This document shows positions 25,677-36,861 of a stretch of DNA of 64,000 nucleotides, piece by piece (positions within the stretch are counted from its first letter, which is position 1; each line of letters opens with the position of its first letter). A program made the position numbers and the translations under genes. The notes below the pieces were generated by a model. That model searched no databases. It saw only the letters and a program-made list of their open reading frames with translations, and had not been told where the DNA came from. The stretch spans positions 4,283,001-4,347,000 of the forward strand of contig NC_134025.1 in the NCBI RefSeq assembly GCF_964204645.1. Direction: 5' to 3'. The stretch is from Tubulanus polymorphus (Eukaryota > Nemertea > Palaeonemertea > Tubulaniformes > Tubulanidae).

Positions 25677-26331
25677 TTTGGCTTGTGTTCGTTGAGTAAT
25701 TCGCGCGACGAGGAAACACGTTGACCACTTTAATATCTCACTTTGTCAGAAAAATAATATTTTAAACCTTAACATAAAAAAAAACTTCAGATCAAGCCAG
25801 GCTATACACAGGAATGTTCATTTTTAAGTTTTTATTTGGTTAGAGACCTCAGTGGTTGACGTCATTTTCACTCGGTAATTATTGTGATCGCTGAGCCATC
25901 GATATTTTGTCGATTGTCAATGTGATTTTTTATGTGCTCTCTAATGTCATTGTGTCTTGTAATGAGGAAATAAACGAGCTTCTAGTCATAATAATTGGTA
26001 AGAGTATTTGATATTTTATCAATCCTTATGTTTGTGCAGACTGTTTTGTATTGCTGAAATGTTTAAAATCAGTTTGATTCCGTGTGAAATCCATATTCAA
26101 TACAATACAAATACACATTTATTTAGTAAATGTAGTCTTTATTTTGTTGCCAAATAAATACTATGATATTAACATTCTATGTTTATGTATGGTAGGTGAA
26201 TTTTGCCACTTTTTTGTTTAGTTAAGGCTAATTGTTCTGATTTGTTTTAGATTTAAGTAATTTCGGGCTGGTTAAAATTAGTGGTTAACTGGATAATTGG
26301 TGAATTGGATTACTCCATGTGACACAATAAA
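25677..26331. promoter_or_regulatory. divergent promoter region CEP43 / RCAN
   Basis: Start codons of CEP43 (minus) and RCAN (plus) are 655 bp apart. GC-rich sequence with CGCG and GGCCGCC lies next to the CEP43 start. No exact promoter element can be assigned. A possible acceptor at about 26250 ('tttgttttag') suggests RCAN may have a spliced 5' leader in this interval. Confidence 0.5.
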
Positions 26332-28454
26332 ATGGCGAATGACATCAACAACATGACTTCATTAGTCAATAATGTCTCTATTGATGATGGTGATGATGAA
26401 GAAATCCAACAAACAGCTGAGGATTTACCAAGCATTCTTATCGTTACTAATGTGCCTGATGCTGTATTTGAATATGAAGAAGCGAAGGTAAAAACTATTC
26501 AGATCATTTGATTTACTTGCGGTGACGAGATACCTGGAACCAGTTTAATGCTTGCTTAGTTTAGATTAGAATCTCAGCAACAGATTAATGGAAATTAACA
26601 AATATCTACTCTAAAAATTTTATAAGACCACTAGTTAACTCCATTGATCTACACCGGGAGTGTTCCCTATATTTTATATCGATTGAATATTGTGAACTTA
26701 CTCCAATAAGAAACACCGAGAAAAAGATAATACTCCTTATTAAGCTCTGGAAATAGGCCCTATATGGAAGGTTTGGAATTCGAATTTAACCAATGAATTT
26801 TATGTTTAGTTTCATCCAACTGTTTCTGTATATAGTAGTGTAGGCACATGCACCGGGTCAGGCTATTTTGAATTAACTATCATTATCGATGAAACTTGTC
26901 AAACATCAATCACATTCAAACTTAAACACGTGTGAAATGTAATACCACCTCAGAGAGTCAAACAATACACTGTATCGTATATCATTGATCAATGAACCAT
27001 CGATTAGTCTTAATAGTTCTTGTCACTGATTCAAGACCATTCCAACTGTCATTCAATTCATACATGCTGATTCTGATTGATTTGTATAGTGCACGTCCTA
27101 CATCGAATTGGTGGACATAAAATGTTGATGATTTTGTTTTCTGTTATAATTGTAGGGGTCGATCCAAAATTCATTCAATTTGCGATAAAGGAAATCTTTT
27201 TTCATTTTGAAATAAGAGAGAAAATAGTGAAAACTTGATGAAATTGATTCAGTTTTGAAGATAACATCATACATAATTTCATAGCATATTATTGCACTCT
27301 GGTTTTTGAATGAGTTCTCTACAAGTAACAAATTGAGTTTTCTTGTTTGATTTATATTGCATTGAGATCGATTGTGGCAATATAGGATATTGAAATGTAC
27401 CTAGTTAATGTAAAACTAGCTGATAGTTAACTGTCACAGCTTTGCTTTATAGATACAGTATTTATATTAGGTATTCCATTATTCATTCATGTATTCTGTG
27501 TTTTAGGAAGAATTTGAGAAATTGTTCATTGTTTACGACGATTCAGCCTCCATCCAGTATTTGAAAAGTTTCAGACGAGCACGCGTTCAATGTAGTTCTT
27601 CCATCCACGCTGTCAGAGCAAGAATAGAACTTCATGAAAGAGATTTCAAAGATAAAAAGATTAAAATATATTTTGCTCAGGTGAGATTTCTACGAAATAG
27701 CATTTTGACCCAGGGTAGCCTTAACATTGAAAGGCGATGACCATATTACCGGGAATATTACCGGGAATATTACCTTATGTTATATTAGTATAGCATCAAA
27801 TTATGGACGTACTTCGAGCATTACGATCAGAGTAAAAACTAATTTGCCGTATATTGCCTGCAGGAAATATTGTCATGCATGCTTATCATCATGCCTCGTA
27901 GATAAGACTATCATCTAATGGCTGCCAATTAGACACATCTTCTACAGCACATCCATCCCCAGTTGTCAAAGAGTCTCTTTACTTGTCGAACTAAAATCTA
28001 TTCATAACCAGCTGAAATGCTCTCGGGTGCGTTCATTATATGAAAGTCTTCGATTCTTTTTACTTTCAGACAACTAAATCATCATTGATACAGAGCTCTG
28101 GTCGTCATCTTCAACCACCTGAACCAGACAAACAGTTTCTTATTTCACCTCCAGCCTCACCACCAGTCGGTTGGGAACCAATCCCCGAAGCATCACCTCG
28201 TATCAATTATGATCTCCTCAGTGCAATTGCTAAATTAGCTCCAGGTTTGTACGCATTGAATGTTGCGCATTTGGCAAGTGTGAAATATAAATGTCAAAAA
28301 CTTAATGAATTTCTTTATAGGTGAATCGCATGAATTACATCCACCTTCCCCTAGCCAGCCTGGCATTGTGGTGCATATTTGTGAAGACCCAGAAGGATTT
28401 AACGGTAAAGAAAAAATGCCCATTGAACAAACAAGGCGCCCGAATAAAACGTAG
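26332..28454 (+). CDS. RCAN: RCAN, regulator of calcineurin (calcipressin)
   Basis: Cytosolic protein that binds and modulates the Ca2+/calmodulin phosphatase calcineurin (known role). Four exons: 26332-26487, 27507-27680, 28070-28244, 28321-28454; 212 aa. The N-terminal half is the RRM-like domain (ILIVTNVPDAVF, then KEEFEKLF, with ARARIEL-type strand VRARIELHE and IKIYFAQ at its end). The conserved serine-proline signature FLISPPASPPVGW sits at 133-145, followed by INYDLLSAIAKLAPGESHELH. The C-terminus carries QTRRP (205-209). Human RCAN1 keeps the same order, so the call is firm; which vertebrate paralogue it matches best cannot be said. ATG at 26332 has AAA before it and is the first in frame. 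Confidence 0.95.
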
Positions 28455-31051
28455 TAACCATGCAAAGAAGGAATTGGTAATAGTGATTTTAGGACTGCTC
28501 ATTGTTCGGCAGATAAATGAAGGAATGTCCAAACTCGTTGCGCACATTTTTTAGTGTTCCAGTTTCATGGATCAGTTTTAAGTGTACAATAGAGATATAT
28601 ATTGATGAGGGTGATGTCAGTAGGGGCCGAGTGCTGCTGTAGAGAGGCAATGCGCTAATTATAGCTAATTCAATGATCAATTAACTTGGCACGTAGGCGT
28701 CATAAAGCTATCGCTTATTCATCTGCTTTTGAATAATGAAAATTGGCATTCAATTTCCTCTGGCGCGCTTGCTATATCAGGACAGAAGTTAAAGGTATGA
28801 TATTTGCCCGGTATTTCTATGATTGTGAATTGACGAAGGCATGCATTTTGCAATGATTTGATTTAAGGCATTGAAAAAATGTTTAGATTGATTGGAAACC
28901 CTTGATACATACCGTATTTAAAACCTCATCATCTATTTGTTGCAGGTAGATATGAAAATTTAGTACTTTTATTAGAAATTTGACAATTCTTGTCGTATAA
29001 GAAATTCATTATATATGTATCTGTCGAAGGAATGTTCTCAGTCTCATTTCATGTCTATTTATTAGTTATGAGTATTGAATTAACTGGTCAGTTTTATTGT
29101 ATATTTATTACCTAGTGAAAATTAAATATATGGCGTGTGTTTGTTATATTTGTGTTGCTGTGATAGTGTGAATCAATTCTGTCTGGTGCTATATTTTTTT
29201 TTTTCATATGCATTTTATTTGTTGGAGATATTAATTTTGTGGTGGATTTTCTGTTGCTGCATTTTCATTGTATCGAAGACCGAAAGAAAATGTATGAAAT
29301 CAACAGAACAAGGTGTTACCCAAAAAATTGAATTGAGTGGAAACATTTAAGATACGAGATACGACATTGGTCAATTATTCAAATTCTTGAGTTCGTATAT
29401 GTATTGCTGGATAATTAGCTGAACCATGGACGTCTCTAGTTTATACGTCCATGGCTGAACACACTGAAGATGCGCCTTCATTTACATTTTGATCTCCATG
29501 AAATGTGATATTGTTTATAGAAAGGTTTTTCGTTTGTCTACCAGTAAATGTTAGTTTGTGTGAAATAACATGTACGGATAAATTGATGGAGTTAATACGT
29601 GTATATCTATTTAATGTTGAATTAAATGTTAGCTTAAGAACAATTAGTATTTATTGTTTTACCAAGATGGATCTTGACCTTCAATAGTAAATGTACTATG
29701 GTTATCTCGATGTTTTTATTAAATGGAAATCTTATCGGTACGTGAATAGATTTCTAAGTACACTAAATCCTTGGGTTTTATACAGTAAACTACGGATGTT
29801 GTTTCTTTTGGGACTTTGTTAGATATGCTTTAATCATATTTTTATGAAACAATTTTGATTTGGGTGATGGCTGTATTTAGATCATCCAATCACATTACCG
29901 GATGTATTTGTCCGATGGTCTCCAATAATTTGTTAGATTATAGGTCTGCATGAAAAATTCGGCCATCTTTAGCCAAGACCCTCGGTATCTTTATCTTCCA
30001 TACAGATCACTACTCGCTTTGTTTTATAACCTTTAGATATTTTGGTGTTTTAGTAGATATTATTGATTAGGTAGTCTTGTATTGAATTGTGTTAAATTCA
30101 AGTACATTCCAATCATAAGTTGGTTCGCTGATATTGAATCAGTGTTTTAATATTATTATACGTCTCGCAAGTAAATTTATTGAAATCTATAGGAATTAAT
30201 CACTAACAGTTTGTTGATCCGAACACATCCGTGGTGCTTAAAAAAATATTAGCCTTTAGATAATTATTAACAATGGGAAGTGATCACAAGTTTTATGATT
30301 GTTAACTTGGTGCATGGATTTTGCATACTTATGTATCATTAACGTAATACTTCAGAAGCCTATTATTTTTCAAGGTCATTTTGAACAAAATTACCCCGGT
30401 ATCAATTCTCTGGAGTAATGCACTACATGGATTGTAAATAATATACATGTACGCAACTGGGCATATCCGATGCTACCTGCAGTATTAAAGTTACCTGTGA
30501 AATATACAGATTAGATTTTTGTTGTCATCGTATCCGCTTTGATATTTGCTGTACAACCCACATTTGACACTTGATGTAAATATAGATTAATATTATTATT
30601 TAAATACTCTTCGCAGATTTAATTAATTGGTAATTCCATGCTATTGTATCATCCTTGTGTTCCTTTCTCGTCAGGTTTTCTCTGTATAGTTTTTATCCTC
30701 GAGTGACTCCTCAGTATTTGGTTTGAGCTACTCATTCGATTTAATAGAAAGTCAAATTTCGTTCATGGAAAATTTATTGTCTTTAAACAGTGAAATCAGA
30801 ATACAGACCACGAGTTACAGATACCAGTAGGAAAGTTTAAATGATCAATTCACCCATTTGTCTATGAACTAAATGGCAAATGTACCAAGCTTTACTGGTA
30901 ACATTGACAATTTGGAAGATATTAATAACTTATGTTAACTAATTATTCAACCGGCATAGAGTAATAATAATGGTATTGGCCATTAATACAATAAGGAGAT
31001 TTGTACAGCATAATGCATTTGTAAAAATATATTTCTGGTATAAAAAGATCA
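28455..31051. other. RCAN 3' UTR, SLC17A9 3' UTR and gap, no further gene
   Basis: AT-rich throughout. The beginning is probably RCAN 3' UTR, whose end I cannot place. From about 30773 it is probably SLC17A9 3' UTR on the other strand. Open frames here are short and without family resemblance. Confidence 0.5.
30773..30778 (-). terminator. polyadenylation signal of SLC17A9
   Basis: AATAAA on the minus strand about 275 bp after the SLC17A9 stop. Confidence 0.45.
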
Positions 31052-33742
31052 TCACACTATTCTCTCTCCTGTTCCAAAAATCATAAATGTTAAGAACCCC
31101 AGTGTTGTAACTGCTGATGTCATATTAAACACAGCACTCCAACTTTTTGTCGCTTCTAAAATATTTCCAGCTATATAAACTCCTACAAACCCTGGAATAG
31201 CGCCAGCAGTATTCATAACTCCTGTAATGTCAATACAATATATTTTAAAGGTTGCTCTAAAGTGATTGTAATTGTAATCGTAAAGACCAAAATATGATGA
31301 AACTTACCAAAAACGGAGCCCGCATGATCCGGTGCTATATCTTGCGGATTCACTAGAATACCAGCATGATGGAATGCAATGCATCCAATTGCTACAGCCA
31401 TACAGCATACAGATACTAGGTAATTATCAGACCACGATATTAGCACCAATGATAATGCACTTCCCAATAATGCTATACACTGCAAATAGTTATAATTTTA
31501 TTGGTAACGACTGTTCATTAAATATGCACTTTCAAGATTACTATAACCGTTAATGTTAAATTCTCACCTCCATTAATTTTCTAACCCGACCAACCGAATA
31601 GCCTAGAAAATCATAAAGAAAACATTTACAAGTAAACAACCTGAGCAGCACATGTTTTTCAGTTCCACTGTGCGAAGTTGGTATGAAAACTCACCTTTAG
31701 CGATTAACTTATCGGCTATTAATCCACTACTTATCGAACATGGTATACTGACTAACCAGGGAACAACATTGAACACCCAACCCTACAAAAAACAATCAAT
31801 TCGTAGAACTTTGAGTGAAGTACATGCAACGCGTTCTCAGATAAGCGTCAAACCAACCTTTGCTTCTGGGAATGTATCATGAAAATATGTTGGGAGCCAT
31901 GATAAAAGGATAAAGAAGCAATTAGTTTCACACATATGGCCAATGACTATAGACCTGAAATGAAAATAATCTACATTATACGTAATTAAAATGCTTAATC
32001 TTGAACAAAATTCGACAATGAATACCACCACTCACCAAAAGGCAGGACTAGATAATAGTTTACACCAAGGCAGAGCCGGCTTCTGTCTGATATTTACATC
32101 ATTAGTATCATTTTCACGTAGGAGTTTCTGTCGAGGTAACATCGTGGTTTTCATAAAGATAACCCACATTATACCGAAAATTCCTTAAAATATGAAAATA
32201 TCACTTCAATTCACTATCATTACATCTACGAGAATAGATTGGGATTTCAATCAAATTTGAGATGACTAACCTATAAAATAAAACATGATTCTCCAACCAT
32301 AGTATTCCAAAAGTAAAGATCCTATACTCCCAGACAATAATGTCCTAGAATTAGAATAAAAACATTTATTTTCTTGGGTGATATCAACAACAGAGATAAG
32401 GCATTAGACTTTTTTTTATTATGTTTCGCAAATGATATTCACCCCATATTTGAACCAGTGCTGGTAAAACTGTAAGATGACGATCTTTCACTAGGTTGAA
32501 CTCTCTTCGTAAGTAAACTAGTTAAACTCGGATAGTGAACACCTGTGATTTAACAGAGAAATATTTTACAGCAAACAATCGCACACAATCAATAACAAAA
32601 TTAACTTCATACACAGCTGTTACAATAGGGAACTACGTTATAAATGGTTGTATTTAACTTTATTTGAAATGGATCACATCTGTTTCCACTGGGACCCTGA
32701 ATATCATTTGAATAAACCCATGATTAAACAGGGAACTGCTTATTGCTGTTTGGAAGGAATTAGATAATTTCTGACTTCAAAATTCAAATCTTGATAATGG
32801 ATTATATGTGTAGCCCTACCTTGACAAGCACCAATGATGACTCTAGATAATGCAAAAATGTACATGACGTAAGTGGGATTTTGGACTAGATAAGGGACAT
32901 ATGGAGTGAGGAAGGTGGCACCGGCCCAACCAGCAGCACAGAATGCCATCACGATATCACCTCCAATTCGATCGCTCAACCATCCTCCAAGTAACTGGGT
33001 CATAGTATAACCCCAGAAAAATGCAGATAAAACGAAGCCCTGAAAGGAATAAATATTTTGTAGATGTACTTGACATCGATGGAATAAATTATATATCTAA
33101 TACCTATATAAGTTTTAGTTTAGATGTAACAGGAAGAAATATCTGTCCTTCCCGAGATTCGAACTGTTGATGCCTGGCGTCCAAGGCAGACGCTCTACCG
33201 CTGAGCCAAAGAGAATATTCCCGCTAGCTGAGCTAGTAGGAACGCTGTTATACATTCTGTCACATAGAGACACTTACACTTTGTATTTTATCCCATTTCA
33301 TTTCTTCGGCTATCGACACAATACAAAGAGGCATAGTTGTTCTGGCTGCATAAACTGCTGTACATCCAACAAACAAAACACCTAACCATAGTCGCCTTTC
33401 TTGTCTGCAAATAGGAGAAAAAATATCAGATACAGCACATACCAGAATCTAATGTCAGTTTAGGTTGAAGCTAAAACTAACCTGTTCCATGTCGATGCTC
33501 GTGAAGTACTGCGCGTTAATGGCTTCTTACCAAGATCTACTTCAGCAAGCATTCTCTCATCTGTTTCAATAGCACTTTCTACCGAGTGAGAGTTGCCATT
33601 TCTGAAAATTTAGAGATAAAAAATGTTTAAAATGAAAAGACCAACATCCTCCTAAATAAAACCATTCCAACCCACTACACTTTCTAAAAAATATAACATC
33701 AAACCTGAATCTTCTTTTCATCTCTTTTGAAGCCGGATCCAT
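31052..33742 (-). CDS. SLC17A9: SLC17A9-like vesicular nucleotide transporter (MFS)
   Basis: Major facilitator protein; the vertebrate homologue (VNUT) loads ATP into secretory vesicles. Twelve exons from ATG at 33742: 33705-33742, 33482-33601, 33278-33404, 32820-33039, 32443-32542, 32271-32344, 32036-32183, 31858-31954, 31695-31782, 31568-31602, 31308-31479, 31052-31221; 462 aa, human 436. Family matches include YAARTTMPLCIVSI in the first membrane segment, GFVLSAFFWGYTMTQLLGG, LSDRIGG (MFS loop 2-3), HYPSLTSLL, GTLLSGSIGSLLLEYYGW, LLSWLPTYF and HHAGILVNPQDIAPDHAG. The N-terminal 55 residues are hydrophilic and precede the first membrane segment. VNUT is the best match; another SLC17 anion transporter is less likely. 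An intron holds a tRNA-like repeat. Confidence 0.9.
33148..33215 (-). repeat. tRNA-derived SINE-like fragment / degenerate tRNA
   Basis: The minus strand has an A box (TGGCTCAGCGGTAGAGCG, 33191-33208) and a B box-like AGTTCGAATCTC (33154-33165). The D arm folds (GCTC/GAGC), but the anticodon and T stems do not pair properly, so a working tRNA is unlikely. Lies in an SLC17A9 intron. Confidence 0.6.
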
Positions 33743-35042
33743 TTTGACACACCAATGTCAACCCAGCCCAAATGATAGCAGACCAAGTAGTAAATGAATT
33801 CAAATGCAATATCTCTACGAGGCATTTCAATTTCAAAGGTCTAATCACACGTGTAAATAATATCCATTGATATATTTCTGATGGTACATAAATAATACAA
33901 TAATGTATAGGGGTAGACTGGTAACATTACAGTCACAATTAAACAGATGGTAGGTTTTATTTACCAGTCAACAAAAGAACGCCCAGCCAGTTTTAACATA
34001 AAAAATTTACAAAATGAAATGCCACACATTTCCACATCAGGCCTTTAGAATTAGGCCTATCAGATAATAAACACTTTCAGTGATGTAAGCCAGCAAGCCA
34101 GCACAGGCCCCCTCGCCTGCCGGCCTCCTGCTGTGTCGTGCTGATTGATGATGTGGTGGACTGCGTGCACTGACTGTCACTGTCATGTCAGTCACTTACT
34201 GTCAACACACTGTTTACCTCTTCCCCCTGTTTTGTCTTCTCATTTCTTATGACCTAGGTTGTAAGCTCTAGTTTAAAAATAACACATTCTCCCATCGAAA
34301 GTTCGGATCGATACTTACTGCTTGCCCTAGACAGCTGCCAACTTGCCTACACTTCAAACAAATTTCACAAAAATTTGTTCTCCACGATAATCGACGACGA
34401 CACCGCCTATGCAACACTCAGACTCATGGACCGGACTTGGGTTCAATTACAATTCAATTAAAGTTTATTTATAAGAAACAATTTATCTTACGATGATTTA
34501 TTGGAATTTACAAAAGTTTGTTAATGATAGTACTTTCAGACGATTTGTTTTTAAAATCAGCGGTCACAGGACTAAATCCATTTGATATCAACAGTAGAGT
34601 TCATGCATATATGAAAAACCCACAAATGACGGGCAAAGAAGATTTAATTGTGACGTTTTTTTATATTACCCGACTCACCACTACACTATATACAAGTAGT
34701 CTTTCAATCGGTGGCGCGATATGTCGGACTCTCAGTTGGGTCGGTGCGCTCCTCCGGCCCGCGGGTGACGCATAATTGGCCGAACACCTGAGGCCCCGCT
34801 GCGATAAGGTAAACCCGAACTTGATGTTACTCATTACCAACAATACCCTAGTCATCGAGGATCCCAGCCTATAGTCACAGAGACTCACAATTGAAAGTGA
34901 ATGAATCAAACCAGTAATTAGCAAACCCGTAATCAAAAATGTGTTTTTTTTTATTATGCAGTTGCAGGGATACAAGTACCCCGATAATTCCAGACATTCT
35001 CAATCGTGACAAGTCTCTGCACCAATAGCTACAGCCCGAATT
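33743..35042. other. intergenic, SLC17A9 upstream; GC-rich island
   Basis: Likely SLC17A9 promoter at 34080-34330. A conspicuous GC/CpG-rich stretch at about 34700-34820 ('ggcgcgatatgtcggac', 'cctccggcccgcgggtgacg') differs sharply from its surroundings. It may be a repeat head or a small regulatory island. No gene seen. Confidence 0.45.
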
Positions 35043-36761
35043 TCAGACATCAGATGATGTTAACGAAAGTAAATTATCGGGTCTCGGAATCCCTTGTGTA
35101 GTGAGGGGAGTTGGCGGCTTCGCTCTTTCTCGCGGTGAGTTATCCAGGAAAGAATCAAGACCAGATGATTTTCTTTTCATCGAATGTGAAACAAATTCAA
35201 CTGAATTTTCCTGTCTACCCTTGTCTATAGCTGCCATAACAGTTTTTAGATGTTCATCAAAAATACTATATCCCTGGAAATAAGTGGCATCCAAATTTTC
35301 TGCGACCTGTTTGTTCATCGCGATTTCATCTGCGTATAAATATTCTTTCGGTGTAATGATCTTCTCATTTTTGTCGAAATTCTTTTTCTTTTTGCGTTTT
35401 GATTGCTGCTTTTTTAAATCATTAGGGTTAGGTTTGTCTTGCGTCATCTGCTCATCGTGAACAGTTTGTTTTGGATTTTTAACCAAATCTTTCAAGACTT
35501 GTTCTTGGCGCTCCGATAAATAATTATACATCGGATACATTGATCTGAGTTCTCGTTTTCGTCTGGTTTCATTCAATTCACTGATATCCAGTGTTATAGT
35601 GACTTGTCGCAAAAATGGCTGATATTTTCCCGCGATGTTTGGTAAACTGGCTACCATTGGAGTATTATGCGGTGGGAATTTTGGTTGCTGGTCGGCATAA
35701 TATCCACCGATCGGGGGAAGAGCCACGACTCTAGTCCCAAATGATTCATTTTGTGGTTTTTGTTGTTGTTGTTGTTCTTCTTCTCCTTCTTCTTCTCCTT
35801 CTTCTTCTTCTACTTTTTCTTTTTCTTTTTCTTCGTCATTCTTGTGCAGTTCTTTATCTGATTCTTCAGTTTCTATTTTATGTTCTGATATTTCAACAAT
35901 CCTTTCAGTATTTGTATCTAATAAATCATCAGACGCCACTTCTGCATCAACCCCATCTGCGACATCCGTTTCGGGATCATTTGCAATTTCTTCAGAATTT
36001 TCATCTTTAACCAATTGAGTCTCGGCGGCTTCGTCGTTATCTTCGTCGTTTGATAATTCTTCTTTAGTGTCGACGGCTGCATCGTGCGCACTAGCTATTG
36101 CTAATCCAGTCCCCTGATTATTTGTATCAGTGGAATCGACGTTCGTATCTGTAGGATCATCAAGCATAATATCATCTTCACCCACAGCGTAATTTTTTAC
36201 GGAACCATCATCGGGATTCTCTGCATTACGATCATAAGTAGTTACAGTAGTGGCTGGCGGTGCAATGTGTTCCTTGACGCTGCTCTTGTCTAATCCATCA
36301 ACTAACGTATGCTTAGGTAGGATCATACTGTTATCGTGTTTCGCCATGCGTGGGTACTTAAATAACTCGTAAAACCTGGCGTCTTTCAGGTTGTTGATGT
36401 CTTTCGGTCGCTGAACGTCTAACGTCACTTTATCACGTCGCTTACAAAACTTTATTGATTCAGGAAGATTTGAGGGGATAAAATGTTTATCTTCGATGAC
36501 GAAACTCGGCGGTGGTAATCTGCTTGCATTGCTGATACCTTCTGTAAATATTCTCTTGTCTTTCCGTTTCGAAGTCGTCCGCGGGAAATCTTCGACTGCA
36601 CTGTGTTTAACGATAGGTCCCCGTCTACGCGTTCGTTTCCAAACCATTTCATCTATGATACTCGGAGGAAGCGGGGGCAAATGCGTTTTCGTCGATCGTG
36701 TTTCATTTATCAATGCATCCATGACCACGGATGGCTGTTTGCTGTTTCTGTGACTCGGCAT
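35043..36761 (-). CDS. intronless 572-aa protein, family not recognised
   Basis: One uninterrupted frame; I start at the Met at 36761 (MPSHRNSKQ), which has A at -3. The frame extends 33 codons further up, but an acceptor-like 'tttggttgcag' near 36812 suggests that part is leader joined by a spliced 5' exon. The N-terminal third is basic (KRTRRRGP, KRKDKR, KFCKRRDK). The middle is very acidic with a Glu-rich then Gln run near residues 330-345, encoded by CTT/TTC-type triplets at 35765-35830. The C-terminal third is basic and predicted helical (ETRRKRELRSMYPMYNYL, QSKRKKKKNFDKNEK). No signal peptide, membrane segment or known domain. Codon bias and length argue for a real gene; function unknown. 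Confidence 0.7.
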   Translation of the reverse strand: MPSHRNSKQPSVVMDALINETRSTKTHLPPLPPSIIDEMVWKRTRRRGPIVKHSAVEDFPRTTSKRKDKRIFTEGISNASRLPPPSFVIEDKHFIPSNLPESIKFCKRRDKVTLDVQRPKDINNLKDARFYELFKYPRMAKHDNSMILPKHTLVDGLDKSSVKEHIAPPATTVTTYDRNAENPDDGSVKNYAVGEDDIMLDDPTDTNVDSTDTNNQGTGLAIASAHDAAVDTKEELSNDEDNDEAAETQLVKDENSEEIANDPETDVADGVDAEVASDDLLDTNTERIVEISEHKIETEESDKELHKNDEEKEKEKVEEEEGEEEGEEEQQQQQKPQNESFGTRVVALPPIGGYYADQQPKFPPHNTPMVASLPNIAGKYQPFLRQVTITLDISELNETRRKRELRSMYPMYNYLSERQEQVLKDLVKNPKQTVHDEQMTQDKPNPNDLKKQQSKRKKKKNFDKNEKIITPKEYLYADEIAMNKQVAENLDATYFQGYSIFDEHLKTVMAAIDKGRQENSVEFVSHSMKRKSSGLDSFLDNSPRERAKPPTPLTTQGIPRPDNLLSLTSSDV

Positions 36762-36861
36762 TATGTTATTTTGATCGACGACTACTACAAGTCCATTATA
36801 GATGCAGTTACTGCAACCAAAGAAAATAACGAAATTTAATAATTCATTATCAGTTAACATA

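Noticed and set aside
33148-33215. Functional tRNA gene
   Set aside because: A and B boxes are present, but anticodon and T stems do not pair, so a SINE or pseudogene is more likely.
35741-36010. Plus-strand ORF starting with a poly-Leu run
   Set aside because: Antisense shadow of the Glu-rich region of the orphan gene on the minus strand.
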